From NCBI RefSeq assembly GCF_902460845.1, contig NZ_CABPVS010000001.1, positions 1 to 64,000 of the forward strand: 64,000 bases of DNA. Reading direction: 5' to 3'. The notes under the pieces were generated by a model, which had not been told where the DNA came from, did not search any database, and saw only the letters and a program-made list of their open reading frames with translations. Below are positions 62,552 through 64,000 of the stretch, in pieces. The translations under genes were made by a program, and so were the position numbers. Positions within the stretch are counted from its first letter, which is position 1, and every line of letters starts with the position of its first letter. Origin of the DNA: Campylobacter concisus. GTDB taxonomy: Bacteria > Campylobacterota > Campylobacteria > Campylobacterales > Campylobacteraceae.

Positions 62552-63779
62552 TTATCACCTCATTTATTTTTCTTGCACATTCAAAAAAGTACTCAAGTTT
62601 ATTTAGCTCAAGTAAATCGCCATCAAGTATGAAATTTGCCCTATCGCTAAAATTTTTCTCACTCACAAATAAAAATTCTTCATATTTTATCTCGCCATCA
62701 AGATAGCCACTTAGCAGATCAATAAAATCACTATCAAGCTTATCTTGCTTCAAATCTTGCAAATTTAACTTTGCGCTTAAGCCTTTGATCGTACTTTCTA
62801 GCTCTTTTAGGCGAGTGATTATCCTATTTTCCTCATCGCTTAGATCAAGTGCCGCCTTTTGCTCTTCAATGCGCTTAACTTGACTTTGTTTGCTAAGACT
62901 TAAGCTATCAGGTAGCTTCCACTCAAACTCCACTCTAGGCCTGTTCGCATCAGCGTAAGCGCCTATCATCTGCGAAGTCGTCCTCTCACCTTTTTTAAAG
63001 CTGTTATTATTCACACTTTGCGTATCTTTTAAGTAAATTTTTGGAGCAAATTTACTCTTTTGCTTCTCATTTTCTTGCTCTTTTATAAATTTTTCTTGCT
63101 CCATCGCCCCAAGTTTTGCGCTTATATCATCTTTACTAAAATCAGGCATCATTATCTTTGAGCCAGCGTTAAAGCCGATCTCGCCGTTTGAGAGCAAATT
63201 TATCCTTGAGTTTAGCTCAGCTAGCTTAAGCCCAAGCTCGTCAAGCTCAGCTCTTTTTTTACTAAGAGTAAAATTTATCGCATCAAACTCAGCTTTATTT
63301 ATCTCGCCATACTCAAACCAAAACTCATTTTCAGCCGCAGCCTTGGCAAAGCTATCAACAAATTTTGTCTCTAAATTTATAAGAGAATTTAGTGCAATGG
63401 CGTTGAAATAGACCTTTGCGACCTGAAAAGCAGTGAGATTCATCAGCTCTTCATCTTTGTAAATTTTCTCCACGCCCTTGTGGTCTAAAATTTTATCAGC
63501 AGCCTCGCTCGCACCGCCATCAAAGATAAGATACTCGACCTTTGCCGTGATCGATCCCGCCTTTGTCATATATCCGCCCTTTATCTCGTCAGGCACAAAG
63601 GTATATCTGCCATCAAGGGATAAATTTAGCTTTTTACTCTTATTTTTATTTATATATTCATTTTTATTAAATTCTTTCAAACTCTCAAGTCTCGCACTTT
63701 GCGCTAGAGCGATGATCTCTAGTAAATTTCCAGCCCAAAGAGGCAAGGCAAAGAGCAAAACTGTTAAAATTTTCTTCAA
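62544..63779 (-). CDS. TolC-family outer-membrane efflux protein
   Basis: 411 aa with a signal peptide (cleavage after about residue 16, L-W-A). The rest is long amphipathic helices alternating with short strands, as in the TolC barrel and tunnel, including F-N-A-I-A-L-N-S-L-I and a long C-terminal helix. It is somewhat shorter than E. coli TolC. It overlaps the upstream RND gene by 4 nt and provides the outer-membrane exit of that pump. Confidence 0.82.
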   Translation of the reverse strand: MKKILTVLLFALPLWAGNLLEIIALAQSARLESLKEFNKNEYINKNKSKKLNLSLDGRYTFVPDEIKGGYMTKAGSITAKVEYLIFDGGASEAADKILDHKGVEKIYKDEELMNLTAFQVAKVYFNAIALNSLINLETKFVDSFAKAAAENEFWFEYGEINKAEFDAINFTLSKKRAELDELGLKLAELNSRINLLSNGEIGFNAGSKIMMPDFSKDDISAKLGAMEQEKFIKEQENEKQKSKFAPKIYLKDTQSVNNNSFKKGERTTSQMIGAYADANRPRVEFEWKLPDSLSLSKQSQVKRIEEQKAALDLSDEENRIITRLKELESTIKGLSAKLNLQDLKQDKLDSDFIDLLSGYLDGEIKYEEFLFVSEKNFSDRANFILDGDLLELNKLEYFFECARKINEVIIE

Positions 63780-64000
63780 ATTCTCTCCCTTTCATAAAAT
63801 TTTCTTATAAATTTATCAAGATTATAGACCCATGCAAAAAGCACTGGCACGACAAGCAAGCTTAGCAAAGTCGAGCTAATGAGCCCAAAGATGATGCTTA
63901 TAGCCATAGGCGAGTTGGCCTCATAGCCAGCACCCCTGCTAAGAGCAAGAGGCAGCATGGCAAATATCATCGCAAAAGTGGTCATCAAAACAGCCCTTAG
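63776..64000 (-). CDS. RND-family efflux permease, C-terminal end (partial)
   Basis: Open to the window edge; the visible 74 residues start L-R-A-V-L-M-T-T-F-A-M and continue M-L-P-L-A-L-S-R-G-A-G-Y-E, then a last helix with L-L-V-V-P-V-L-F-A-W-V-Y. This is the end of an HAE/AcrB-type or metal-RND inner-membrane pump. The rest, and any periplasmic adaptor gene, lies beyond 64000. It is transcribed leftward into the TolC-family gene. Confidence 0.9.
   Translation of the reverse strand, partial: LRAVLMTTFAMIFAMLPLALSRGAGYEANSPMAISIIFGLISSTLLSLLVVPVLFAWVYNLDKFIRKFYERERI

Overview
The window reads as Campylobacter DNA, most like the C. concisus group. It is AT-rich with many AAATTT stretches. 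It has an epsilonproteobacterial DnaB, GroESL behind a CIRCE-type operator, a CjaA-like lipoprotein, and a uvrB / small ORFs / pseudopilin / priA / ispG run that, from memory, matches the order in C. jejuni. The species call is inference from protein flavour and composition only.

Region 1 (1 to about 20.4 kb) is a conjugative element. A virB2-B3-B4-B7-B8-B9-B10-(small coiled coil)-B11 operon runs into a MobC-like gene and virD4. A second block holds a small acidic protein, an ArdC-like protein, a displaced virB6, a type IA topoisomerase, SSB and an EcoRI-type orphan adenine methyltransferase. A third block holds ParA, unrecognised small cargo genes, a protein of ribbon-helix-helix-like segments and, on the minus strand, a Rep_3-family plasmid initiator. 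T4SS, partition, SSB, topoisomerase and replication initiator together say integrated plasmid or plasmid-like ICE. No relaxase, integrase or virB5 is visible; the left end lies outside the window. The right junction falls between the rep gene (starts at 20377) and the terminator of the BCCT gene (20491).

Region 2 (20.5 to 43.5 kb) is chromosomal and metabolic: a BCCT osmolyte transporter, two tandem DKNYY-type membrane-anchored proteins, an apparently broken small gene, an ABC-F ATPase, a divergent MATE exporter, a YgjP-type metallopeptidase and a Sel1-repeat protein. A TAXI-type TRAP transporter and a pstSCAB phosphate operon follow. Next come an agmatine-to-putrescine operon (aguA, aguB) with a CDF metal exporter inside it, and a cysteine-type amino-acid ABC transporter ending in a CjaA-like lipoprotein.

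Region 3 (43.6 to 64 kb) holds a phosphomannomutase/phosphoglucomutase, groES-groEL with CIRCE and a good sigma-70 promoter, a large AsmA-like protein, an MFS gene frameshifted at a T7 tract, and an internally duplicated membrane protein. A strongly structured intergenic element of about 140 nt separates that protein from uvrB. The rest is uvrB, small genes, a pseudopilin, priA, ispG, dnaB, a ComEC-like protein, an EamA transporter, and a TolC-family protein behind an RND permease cut by the window end.

The most promising leads are the chromosomally abutted Rep_3 conjugative element with its anti-restriction-looking cargo, the structured element at 52.7-52.84 kb with two mutually exclusive folds, the dyad centred on the -10 box of the MATE gene, and the homopolymer-associated frame breaks at 50.79 and 51.32 kb.
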